Source of the DNA: Streptomyces sp. NBC_00536 | Lineage (GTDB): Bacteria; Actinomycetota; Actinomycetes; Streptomycetales; Streptomycetaceae | Direction: 5' to 3' | NCBI RefSeq assembly: GCF_036346295.1 | Contig: NZ_CP107819.1 | Location: 1,736,001 to 1,800,000 of the forward strand | Length of the DNA stretch: 64,000 bases | Part shown: in pieces, positions 33,828 to 40,946 of the stretch | How the letters are laid out: each line of letters opens with the position of its first letter | Numbering within the stretch: the first letter of the stretch is position 1 | Notes under the pieces: model-generated | Databases searched by the model: none | Told to the model about the DNA's origin: nothing | What the model saw: the letters and a program-made list of their open reading frames with translations, nothing else | Position numbers and translations under genes: made by a program

Positions 33828-36484
33828 GTACGGACCGCACGGACCCGCCCCCGGAGGCCACCCCCACCGCCCCCGAGGAAGCCGGGGCGGACACCCCCGC
33901 GCCCGGGACCCCGTCCCGTCCGGCCCCGGAGGCGGATGCGGGCGCTGGCGCGGAGCCGGTTGCGGAGGCGGAGGCGGGCTCGGAGCCGGTCGCTGACTCG
34001 GAGGCCGTCGCGGAGGCGGACGCGGGCGCTGCGGCGGGCGCTGAGCCGGATGCTGACGCTGTGCCGGACGCCGAGGCGGAACCGGTCGCTGAGGCGGAGG
34101 CGATTGCTGAGGCGGAGCCCGGCTCGGAGGCGGAGCAGGACGCTGATGCTGGCGCTGAGCTGGCTGCTGACGCGGAGCCGGGCGCGGAGGCTGGCGCCGA
34201 ACCGGACGCTGAGGCGGAGCCGGTCGGGGACACGGAGCCCGGCGCGGAGGCGGAGCAGGACGCGGACGCTGACGCGGGTGCTGAGGCGGACGCGGGTGCT
34301 GAGGCGGCTGCTGACGCGGAGGCGGGCGCGGAGGGTGGCGCTGAGGCGGACGCTGACGCGGAGGCGGAGGCGGGCGCTGGCTCGGAGGCTGGCGTCGTGG
34401 TGGACGGCGCACGCTCCGGCGTGCGGGGCGACGGCGGCGCCGGGGCGGTTCCCGGGCAGGCCGGTGGGGCCGAAGTGCCCGCGCCCGGGATCAGCGAGGC
34501 CGCGGCCGAGCTGGCCGCGCAGAAGGTCGAGCGGGAGCGGATCGCGCGCCGCAAGGCCGAGCGGACCGCGCCGGTCGAGGCCGGGGCCAAGCTCAGCGGC
34601 ACCGCGGCCGACCTGCTGGCCGCCGTACGCGCCGTGGAGGGCGGGGAGAAGCCGCCCTCCCGGTACTTCGACGACGCCCCGGCCACCCCCCGCCGCACCC
34701 CGGCACCGGCACCGGCACCGGCGCAGGCCCCCGTCGTCGACCGCCCCCTGACCGCGCCGCAGGCGACCGTCCCCGCCGGGGCCGTCGAAGCCGTACGCGC
34801 GCTGCTCGCCCGTACCGGCGGCCCCGAGGCCGTCGCCGCCAAGGCCGCCGAGGCCCTGGGCGAGGACGCCGCCGAGCGGCTCACCGAGGACCCCTGGCAG
34901 CTGCTGGCCGTCCCCGGTGTCCGCCCGACCCAGGCCGACGGCTTCGCCCGCGCCCTGCTGGGCGCGGACTGCGGCCCCGGGGACGAGCGCCGCACGGCCG
35001 CCCTGGTGGCCTGGCTGCTGGCCCAGGCGGCCCTCAAGGGCCACACCGCGCTGGAGGCCTCCGTGCTGACCGGCGCCCTCGGCCAGTACGCCGTGCCCGA
35101 CCCGGCCGAGGCCCTGGAACACGCCATCGGCGAGGGGGCCGTCCTCGTCTTCGAGGAACCCGTCGGCGAGCCCGTCGCGGAGGGCGAGGAACAGCCCGTC
35201 AAGGTCCTGGTCGGCCTGGAGGGCTGCGCCCTGGCCGAGGAGAGCCTCGCCGACGGCCTGGCCCGCCTGGTGAACACCTTCGGCGGAGCCGCCGACCCGG
35301 AGCAGTGGGCGAAGGCCGCCTCCGGTGACGGCGGCGCGGCCGTCGCCGCCGGGCTGGTCCGCGCCGTCGCGGGCCACGGGCTGGTCGCCCACACCGGCGG
35401 CGAGGCGGCCCGCGCGGAGCCCCTGGCCCTGCTGGCCGCCGCCCGCGCGCTCGGGCTGCGCGCCTGGCTCGCCTGCCACGCCCCCGACGCCCGTGAGCGC
35501 GCGGGCGAGGGCGCCGCGACCGTCGCGGGACTGCTGGCCGGTACCGAGGGCCCGGGCCGGGACCAGGACGGCCAGCTCGCCCTGGACCTGCTCGTCGTCA
35601 CCGACGCCCCGCAGCTCGATGTGGAAAGCGCCGCCGCGCTCGTCGAATCCGTCCCCGACGGGGCCCGGCTGGTGCTGTCCGGGGATCCCGGGGTGCTCGG
35701 ATCCGCGGGCCCCGGGCGGGTGTTCGCGGACCTGCTGGCGTCCGGCGCCTGCCCGCGGATCACCTCCCGCGTCCCGGACCCCGGCCCGCTCGGCGAGCTG
35801 GTCTCCGGGATCGGCGCCGGGGAGCTGCTCGCGGTCGACGCCCCCGGCAAGGAGGTCGTCATCGTCCCCGTGCGCGATGCCGGGGAGGCCGTCCACCGCA
35901 CGGTGCAGCTGGTGGCCGAGTCCGTACCGCGCGCCTTCGGCCTGCCGGCCGAGGGGGTGCAGGTCATCACCCCGGGCCACGGCGGCTCGGCGGGCACCCG
36001 GGCGCTGAACGCCGCGCTCAAGGAACGGCTGAACCCGGGCCCCGGCCGGTTCGGCGGTTTCGACCCCGGTGACCGGATCGTCCACGTCCCCTCCGCGGGC
36101 CGCGCGCTGCCGGGCCGGGTGGTCACGGCCGACGCCGAGGGGCTCCACCTGGACTGCCCCGGCGCGGGCGGGCGCGTCGTCGTACCGAAGGAGCGGGTGG
36201 AGACGGCGGTGCGGCACGGCTGGGCCGTGACCGCGCACCAGGCCGTGGGCTCGCGCTGGGCCGCCGTGGTCGTCGTACTCCCCGGTGACGCGGCGGACGC
36301 GCTGTCGCGGGACTGGGTGTACACGGCCTTCGGGCGGGCCGGGCGCCACCTGTCCGTGGTCCACGGCGTGGACCAGGCGCTGCCGCGCGCGGTGGCGGAG
36401 GTCCTGCCGAAGCCGCGCACGACGCGTCTGACGGGCCTGCTGCGTGCCTTGGCCGCCGCCGCGGCCGGGGATGCCCAGGCCTGA
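33824..36484 (+). CDS. RecD2-like protein with substituted helicase motifs and acidic N-terminal tail
   Basis: An 886-residue protein in three parts. Residues about 36-190 are almost only Ala, Glu, Asp, Gly and Pro in short repeats. Residues about 315-380 carry helix-hairpin-helix-like sequence (LTEDPWQLLAVPGVRPTQAD). The rest follows the RecD2/TraA helicase layout, but every motif is altered. The Walker A position reads AHTGGEAARAEP (about 522), motif II LLVVTDAPQLD (about 589) instead of DEAS, motif III SGDPGVLGSAGPG (about 619), motif V VTAHQAVGSRW (about 802) for HKSQGS, and motif VI YTAFGRAGR (about 832) for YTAVTRAR. ATPase activity is therefore unlikely. GTG overlaps the aldo/keto reductase stop. 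I infer a DNA-binding or scaffold role. Confidence 0.85.
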   Translation: MSTDRTDPPPEATPTAPEEAGADTPAPGTPSRPAPEADAGAGAEPVAEAEAGSEPVADSEAVAEADAGAAAGAEPDADAVPDAEAEPVAEAEAIAEAEPGSEAEQDADAGAELAADAEPGAEAGAEPDAEAEPVGDTEPGAEAEQDADADAGAEADAGAEAAADAEAGAEGGAEADADAEAEAGAGSEAGVVVDGARSGVRGDGGAGAVPGQAGGAEVPAPGISEAAAELAAQKVERERIARRKAERTAPVEAGAKLSGTAADLLAAVRAVEGGEKPPSRYFDDAPATPRRTPAPAPAPAQAPVVDRPLTAPQATVPAGAVEAVRALLARTGGPEAVAAKAAEALGEDAAERLTEDPWQLLAVPGVRPTQADGFARALLGADCGPGDERRTAALVAWLLAQAALKGHTALEASVLTGALGQYAVPDPAEALEHAIGEGAVLVFEEPVGEPVAEGEEQPVKVLVGLEGCALAEESLADGLARLVNTFGGAADPEQWAKAASGDGGAAVAAGLVRAVAGHGLVAHTGGEAARAEPLALLAAARALGLRAWLACHAPDARERAGEGAATVAGLLAGTEGPGRDQDGQLALDLLVVTDAPQLDVESAAALVESVPDGARLVLSGDPGVLGSAGPGRVFADLLASGACPRITSRVPDPGPLGELVSGIGAGELLAVDAPGKEVVIVPVRDAGEAVHRTVQLVAESVPRAFGLPAEGVQVITPGHGGSAGTRALNAALKERLNPGPGRFGGFDPGDRIVHVPSAGRALPGRVVTADAEGLHLDCPGAGGRVVVPKERVETAVRHGWAVTAHQAVGSRWAAVVVVLPGDAADALSRDWVYTAFGRAGRHLSVVHGVDQALPRAVAEVLPKPRTTRLTGLLRALAAAAAGDAQA

Positions 36485-36489
36485 GCCCG

Positions 36490-36529
36490 GGGTCCCGCCT
36501 CCCGCGCCGTGGTGCGGGAGGCGGGGCCC
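36490..36529 (+). terminator. Terminator after the RecD2-like gene
   Basis: A 16-bp stem with one mismatch (36490-36505 with 36514-36529), 8-base loop, followed by GTTT. It starts 6 bp past the stop. Confidence 0.75.
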
Positions 36530-36881
36530 GTTTCAGCCTCGCCCGGGGGCACCTCCCAGCGGTAGCTGGGGGAGTTTGAGGCGCCCCCGGAGGGAACGCC
36601 GAAGGCGCCGCCGAAGGGGGCTCACCCCAGCCGCAACCGTCCGGTGCCCGGGGTTGCCTCCGGCGGCGCCTCAAACGCCGGCGAGGCTGAGTTTGGCTGC
36701 GCGTCAGGCCGTCGGTGAAGCTGAGTTTGGCTGCGCGTCAGGCCGCTGGCGAGGCTGAGTTTGGCTGCGCCTCAGGCCGGCGGCCAGGCTGAGCTTGGCG
36801 GCGCGTCAGGCAGTCGGCCAGGCCGAGTTTGGCGGCGCCTCAAGCCGCCGGAAGGGCTGGAGGCCGAGCCTCGGACGGGTC
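36530..36881. repeat. 34-bp tandem repeat tract in a gene-free gap
   Basis: Five near-identical units of 33-34 bp run from 36668 to 36836 (unit starts 36668, 36701, 36735, 36769, 36803). A sixth degenerate copy follows. The core is GGCTGAGTTTGGCTGC, preceded by GCGTCAGGCC or TCAAACGCCGGCGA. The parent element, CTCAAACGCCGG, is the common streptomycete intergenic sequence also seen at 25.8 and 45.8 kb. The flanking 36530-36667 holds related inverted segments (GAGGCGCCCCCGGAGGG). No gene is credible here. Confidence 0.8.
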
Positions 36882-37550
36882 CTAGTGGTCGGCCTCCTGG
36901 GCGGCGGCCGGGGTCGGGCCCGGCTCGGCGTCTTCGGCCTCGTCCTCGTCGAACTCGTCGTCGAAGACGGAACTCACGTCGAACCGGTGCAGCACGTGCT
37001 CCGGATCGGCGTGGTCGAAGGGCGAGCCCAGCCACTCCCCCGGTTCCGCGGGCTCCTCGGTCGCCGCGAGCCAGAGCGTGGAGTCGCCCTCTTCGAGACC
37101 GAACTCCTTGTAGCGGGAGGCGATCTCGTCCGGTTCGTACTCGCCGAAGAGGACGCCGAGGGCGCCCCCGGTGCCGCCGTCGTGGACGCGTTCGGCGTCA
37201 CGGTCGTGCGCGGCCACCCGCTCGGCCTGGGCGATCAGCCGCTGCGGTTCGGCGACCACGTAGTCGCGGCGGATCAGCACGCTGAACGCGGTGGGTTCGG
37301 CGGGACCGGTGTACGGGACACCGTCCTCGGTCGCGGGGATCTCGAAGGGAGTGACTTCGTCGTAGCGGTCGTAGAGGAGTTCGTCGTACTCCTCGGCGGC
37401 GGCGGCGAGTTCGTTGAACGCGGCGTAGACGGCCGGATCATCGTCTCCGGACCTGCCCTCGACCGCCGCAAGGTGACGGTCCAGCGCGGTCTTGACGGCC
37501 TCGGCGGCGGCGCGTACCTCGGCAACAGTGGGCAGAGCGGCATCAGACAT
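36882..37550 (-). CDS. Conserved acidic protein of unknown function
   Basis: A 222-residue soluble, strongly acidic protein that I do not assign to a functional family. The N-terminal half is helical (VAEVRAAAEAVKTALDRHLA, YAAFNELAAAAEEYDELLYD). The middle has AFSVLIRRDYVVAEPQRLIA and LGVLFGEYEPDEIASRYKEF. The C-terminal 35 residues are Asp/Glu-rich and disordered. ATG at 37550 has a weak ribosome-binding site, but a 13-codon upstream extension looks non-coding. It diverges from the DUF5703 gene, 47 bp apart. The full reading frame and compositional pattern support a real gene. Confidence 0.75.
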   Translation of the reverse strand: MSDAALPTVAEVRAAAEAVKTALDRHLAAVEGRSGDDDPAVYAAFNELAAAAEEYDELLYDRYDEVTPFEIPATEDGVPYTGPAEPTAFSVLIRRDYVVAEPQRLIAQAERVAAHDRDAERVHDGGTGGALGVLFGEYEPDEIASRYKEFGLEEGDSTLWLAATEEPAEPGEWLGSPFDHADPEHVLHRFDVSSVFDDEFDEDEAEDAEPGPTPAAAQEADH

Positions 37551-37597
37551 AGAGCAGACGCTATCCGTAGCAGGGCTCCGTCTGCACAATAGATGCG

Positions 37598-37786
37598 ATG
37601 CCGGAATACGAATTTGTCGACGTGTACGTGCCGCGCGGGGTGCCTCGCAAGGAGGCGACCCGGCTGCTGACCGATCATGCGGAATACGGGAACTGGGAGC
37701 TGGACCGGCTCACGCTGCACCGGGACGGGAGTCGCCGGGTGAGACTGCGGCGCCGGATCATCCGTCAGATACGCGCGACCTGGTGA
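37598..37786 (+). CDS. DUF5703 family small basic protein
   Basis: A 62-residue protein, MPEYEFVDVYVPRGVPRKEA at the N-terminus and a very basic C-terminus (RRVRLRRRIIRQIRATW). This matches the short actinobacterial DUF5703 family, whose function is unknown. The basic tail could bind nucleic acid or membrane phospholipid. It is expressed divergently from the acidic protein gene, which may mean shared control. Confidence 0.8.
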   Translation: MPEYEFVDVYVPRGVPRKEATRLLTDHAEYGNWELDRLTLHRDGSRRVRLRRRIIRQIRATW

Positions 37787-37789
37787 GGT

Positions 37790-37822
37790 ACGGCGCGGGC
37801 CCGGGAGCCGGACCCGCGCCGT
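37790..37822. terminator. Convergent terminator between DUF5703 and long chaplin genes
   Basis: Perfect 10-bp stem ACGGCGCGGG / CCCGCGCCGT, starting 3 bp past the DUF5703 stop and ending 22 bp from the chaplin stop. It can serve both strands. Confidence 0.65.
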
Positions 37823-37844
37823 GGACCCCTGTCGTGAGCCCGCG

Positions 37845-38693
37845 TCAGGCGGCGTTGCGGGAACGCCGGTAGAGCAGGGCGCCGGCCAGCAGCATGCCAC
37901 CGGCGAGCGGTACGGCCGCGCCGACGGCCCCGCCGGTTCCGGTGGCGGCGAGCATGTCACCGCCGCCCGAACCCGAACCGGAACCGGAATCGCCCCCGCC
38001 CGGGGTTCCGGGGAGGCTCACCGGGGTCCCGGTGCCGTGGCCGCTCCCGCTCGGGGTTCCGGGAGTACCGGGGTGCCCGCCGGGGGTACCGGGGTGCCCG
38101 CCGGGCGTGCCCGGGTTCCCGCCCGGGGTACCCGGGTTCCCGCCCGGGGTGCCCGGGTTGCCGCCGTGACCGCCCGGCGTACCCGGGTTGCCGCCCGGCG
38201 TGCCGGGGTTCCCGCCGTGGTCGCCCGGGGTGCCGGGGTTGCCGCCGTGGTCGCCGTTGCCCTCGTGGCCGTCGTGGCCGCCCGGGGTGCCCGGGTTGCC
38301 GCCGTGGTCGCCGGGTCCGTCGTGGCCGCCCGGTTCGCACGGCTCGTCGGGGTGGTCGTGACCGCCCGGGTGTTCTTGGCCCTGGTGGCCGCCCGGCGGC
38401 CTGCCGGAGTCGTTCGCGCAGTGGTTGCCGAAGGCCGGGTTCAGCAGGCCGATGACCGTCACGGTGTTCCCGCAGAGGTTCACCGGCACGTCCAGGGGAG
38501 CCTGGAGGGCGTTCCCGGACAGCAGCCCCGGTGAGTCCGCCGCGTGCCCGGAGGCCGTGGCCCCGCCTCCGCCGCCGCTGTCGGCATGGGCGTATCCGCC
38601 GCCCAGTGCGAGCATCCCGCCCGCCGCCGCCATGGTGATCAGGGTCTTCCTGGTGGCGGTCTGCCGCCCTCGTCCGTGTCGTGCGTGTCGCAT
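37845..38693 (-). CDS. Long chaplin, sortase-anchored, with one chaplin domain and a collagen-like tract
   Basis: A 282-residue secreted cell-wall protein of the aerial-hyphae hydrophobic layer. After a signal peptide (about 1-37) there is a single chaplin domain (SPGLLSGNALQAPLDVPVNL through LLNPAFGNHC, two Cys). Residues about 100-235 are Gly/Pro/His-rich with nine N/H-PGTPG units. The C-terminus has LAATG at 248-252, a hydrophobic segment, then YRRSRNAA, a class E sortase signal. It lies beside chpH, the position of chpC in Streptomyces coelicolor. The long chaplins I know carry two chaplin domains, so the second seems lost or replaced here. ATG at 38693 has a weak ribosome-binding site. 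Confidence 0.9.
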   Translation of the reverse strand: MRHARHGRGRQTATRKTLITMAAAGGMLALGGGYAHADSGGGGGATASGHAADSPGLLSGNALQAPLDVPVNLCGNTVTVIGLLNPAFGNHCANDSGRPPGGHQGQEHPGGHDHPDEPCEPGGHDGPGDHGGNPGTPGGHDGHEGNGDHGGNPGTPGDHGGNPGTPGGNPGTPGGHGGNPGTPGGNPGTPGGNPGTPGGHPGTPGGHPGTPGTPSGSGHGTGTPVSLPGTPGGGDSGSGSGSGGGDMLAATGTGGAVGAAVPLAGGMLLAGALLYRRSRNAA

Positions 38694-38818
38694 GTGTCCG
38701 TGTCCCCAACCCCGGTCCGCTGTGCGCGGCGCCGCTCTGTACGTTCGTTACGGATCGACGTACCGGCCGTACCGGCTCCCCCGCCTCGTACGCCGAAAAC
38801 GCGTCTGGAAAGCCCGGC

Positions 38819-38849
38819 GCCCCGGAGCGCGGGAAACGCGCTCCGGGGC
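38819..38849 (-). terminator. chpH terminator
   Basis: Perfect 13-bp stem GCCCCGGAGCGCG / CGCGCTCCGGGGC with loop GGAAA, 15 bp past the chpH stop. It separates chpH from the long chaplin gene downstream. Confidence 0.75.
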
Positions 38850-38864
38850 TGGCACTTCAGAGCG

Positions 38865-39098
38865 TCAGTTGTTGACGCAGACAGTGCCGAAGGCCGGGTT
38901 CAGCAGGCCGATCACGGAGATCGTGTTGCCGCACACGTTCACCGGAACGTGGACGGGGACCTGGATGACGTTGCCCGAGGCAACACCGGGGGAACCGATG
39001 GCCGCACCCTGGGCACCGGCGTCGGCGACGGCCAGACCCGCACCAGCGAGTACGAGGCCACCCGTGGCAGCCGCAGCGGCGACAACCTTCTTGATCAT
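38865..39098 (-). CDS. chpH: Short chaplin ChpH
   Basis: A 77-residue secreted amyloid-forming surfactant protein that lowers surface tension for aerial growth. The signal peptide is about residues 1-26 (MIKKVVAAAAATGGLVLAGA). The mature part is one chaplin domain, SPGVASGNVIQVPVHVPVNV then CGNTISVIGLLNPAFGTVC, with the two conserved Cys that form a disulfide. ATG at 39098 after CTAGGAGGAACA. Linked to the long chaplin gene on the same strand. Developmental control is expected from the family; no specific operator was identified. Confidence 0.95.
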   Translation of the reverse strand: MIKKVVAAAAATGGLVLAGAGLAVADAGAQGAAIGSPGVASGNVIQVPVHVPVNVCGNTISVIGLLNPAFGTVCVNN

Positions 39099-39252
39099 TG
39101 TTCCTCCTAGTTGGCAATGCGGTACCAGCCGCGGACCGCACCACCTGTAACGAGGAGTTCCCACCGGGGCTACGAGCGTATGAGCGCATTCACTCTTCTC
39201 AGTGGATTCCGCACACGCTCCCGATTCCCTTCGCCGGGTCGGGCGTTGTCGG

Positions 39253-40578
39253 TCAGGCGTTGTCGATGAACCGGTCCAGGACGCGCACGCCGAACTTGAG
39301 GCCGTCGACCGGAACCCGCTCGTCCACTCCGTGGAACATCCCGGCGAAGTCCAGCTCGGGCGGCAGCTGGAGCGGCGCGAAGCCGAAGCAGCGGATGCCC
39401 AGGTCGTCGAAGGACTTGGCGTCCGTACCGCCGGAGAGCATGTACGGGACCGCGCGGGCGATCGGGTCCTCGGCCCGCAGGGCGCCCTGCATGGCGTCGA
39501 CGAGCTTCCCGTCGAAGTCCGTCTCCAGCGCCTTGTCCCCGTGGACGTCCTCCCGCTTGACGCGCGGGCCGAGGATCCGGTCGAGGTCGGCGAAGAACTC
39601 GTCCTCGTAGCCCGGCAGGAAGCGGCCGTCCACGTGCGCGGTGGCCTGGCCGGGGATGACGTTGACCTTGTAGCCCGCGCCGAGCATGGTCGGGGCCGCC
39701 GAGTTGCGCAGGGTGGCGCCGACCATCTTGGCGATGCCGCCGAGCTTGGCGAGCGTCGCGTCCATGTCCTCGGGGTCGAGCGGGGTGCCGAGCGCGTCCG
39801 AGAGTTCGTCCAGGAACGACCGTACGGTCTTGGTCACGCGCACCGGCCACGTGTGGCGGCCGAGGCGGCCCACGGCCTCGCACAGCTCGGTGATGGCGTT
39901 GTCGTTGTTCGTCATCGAGCCGTGGCCGGCGGTGCCGTCCACGGTCAGGCGCATCCAGTGCATGCCCTTCTGGGCGGTCTCCACCAGGTACAGCCGCAGG
40001 TTCTCGTTGACGGTGAAGGAGAAGCCGCCGACCTCGCCGATCGCCTCGGTGACCCCGTCGAAGAGCCCGGGGTGCTTGTCCACGAGGTGCCGGGCCCCGT
40101 AGGTGCCGCCCGCCTCCTCGTCGGCCAGGAAGGCCAGCACGATGTCCCGGGGAGGCTTGCGGCCGCTGCGCATCCGGTCGCGCACGACCGCGAGGGTCAT
40201 CGCGTCCATGTCCTTCATGTCGACCGCCCCGCGGCCCCACAGGCAGCCGTCGGCGATCTCGCCCGCGAAGGGGTCGTACGTCCAGTCCGCGGCGTTGGCC
40301 GGGACGACGTCGGTGTGGCCGTGGATCAGCAGCGCGGGCCGCGAGGGGTCCTCGCCCTCGATCCGCGCCACGGTGGAGGCCCTGCCCTTGTGCGACTCGA
40401 AGATCTGCGGCTCCAGGCCCACCTCGGCGAGCTGCTCGGCGACCCACTCGGCCGCCTTGCGCTCGCCGGGACCCGAGTGGTCGCCGTAGTTGCTGGTGTC
40501 GATCCGGATGAGGTCCCGGCAGAGGTCGACGACCTCGTCCTCGCCGGAGACGGTCCTGCCCGCGCTCGACTCGCTCAC
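39253..40578 (-). CDS. M20-family metallopeptidase/amidohydrolase
   Basis: A 441-residue dizinc enzyme of the ArgE/DapE/carboxypeptidase class. Zinc ligands and catalytic acids appear in ALLIHGHTDVVPANAADW, LWGRGAVDMKDMDAMTLAVV and VLAFLADEEAGGTYGARHLV. The dimerisation-domain His is in DGTAGHGSMTNNDNAITELC. The start is GTG at 40578 after GGAGGAAGCAGC; a much longer in-frame extension lacks any signal. Substrate unknown; dipeptides or N-acyl amino acids are likely from the family. Confidence 0.92.
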   Translation of the reverse strand: MSESSAGRTVSGEDEVVDLCRDLIRIDTSNYGDHSGPGERKAAEWVAEQLAEVGLEPQIFESHKGRASTVARIEGEDPSRPALLIHGHTDVVPANAADWTYDPFAGEIADGCLWGRGAVDMKDMDAMTLAVVRDRMRSGRKPPRDIVLAFLADEEAGGTYGARHLVDKHPGLFDGVTEAIGEVGGFSFTVNENLRLYLVETAQKGMHWMRLTVDGTAGHGSMTNNDNAITELCEAVGRLGRHTWPVRVTKTVRSFLDELSDALGTPLDPEDMDATLAKLGGIAKMVGATLRNSAAPTMLGAGYKVNVIPGQATAHVDGRFLPGYEDEFFADLDRILGPRVKREDVHGDKALETDFDGKLVDAMQGALRAEDPIARAVPYMLSGGTDAKSFDDLGIRCFGFAPLQLPPELDFAGMFHGVDERVPVDGLKFGVRVLDRFIDNA

Positions 40579-40746
40579 GCTGCTTCCTCCCACTGATCGG
40601 TACCGAACTCCCCCCATCCTCCCGCTCCGGGCGCCCGCACCCAAGGGCGATCCCCGGTCACCGGGGGGTGTGATCGGGGACCCCGGAATGTTTGGTAATG
40701 TTTTCCCTGTCGGAACGGCCCGCGAGGGACGCGAGACAGACACCTT

Positions 40747-40831
40747 GTCCGGGTGGCGGAATGGCAGACGCGCTAGCTTGAGGTGCTAGTGCCCTTTATC
40801 GGGCGTGGGGGTTCAAGTCCCCCCTCGGACA
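40747..40831 (+). tRNA. tRNA-Leu (anticodon GAG)
   Basis: Class II tRNA with a long variable arm. The acceptor stem GTCCGGG pairs with CTCGGAC (one G-U). The anticodon stem CTAGC/GCTAG encloses loop TTGAGGT with anticodon GAG at 40780-40782. The variable arm is GCCC...GGGC, and the T-arm contains GGTTCAAGTCC. CCA is not encoded. It reads CUC and CUU leucine codons, the former very frequent in this DNA. A strong terminator follows at once. Confidence 0.97.
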
Positions 40832-40837
40832 CAAGAG

Positions 40838-40865
40838 AAGGACCCCGCTTCGGCGGGGTCCTTTT
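40838..40865 (+). terminator. tRNA-Leu terminator
   Basis: An 11-bp stem AAGGACCCCGC / GCGGGGTCCTT with loop TTCG and a run of five T: a textbook intrinsic terminator. Confidence 0.92.
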
Positions 40866-40946
40866 TCGTTGTCCGCCGGTCGGCAGGAGACGCGCGTACG
40901 GGCCCCCGCCGGGTGACGGGGGCCCGTACCGGAGTGGGCGTCGAGG

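Noticed and set aside
33739..36552. A 937-codon open frame on the minus strand opposite the RecD2-like gene
   Set aside because: It is the antisense of a very G+C-rich gene, encodes Ser/Ala/Pro/Arg-biased sequence with no recognisable domain, and has no ribosome-binding site. The plus-strand frame carries the helicase layout.
36537..36667. Attachment site or mobile-element scar near the tRNA and repeat regions
   Set aside because: No integrase, transposase or duplicated tRNA 3' end was found; the repeats are ordinary streptomycete intergenic elements.
36668..36836. CRISPR-like array
   Set aside because: The 34-bp units are contiguous with no unique spacers and there are no cas genes nearby.
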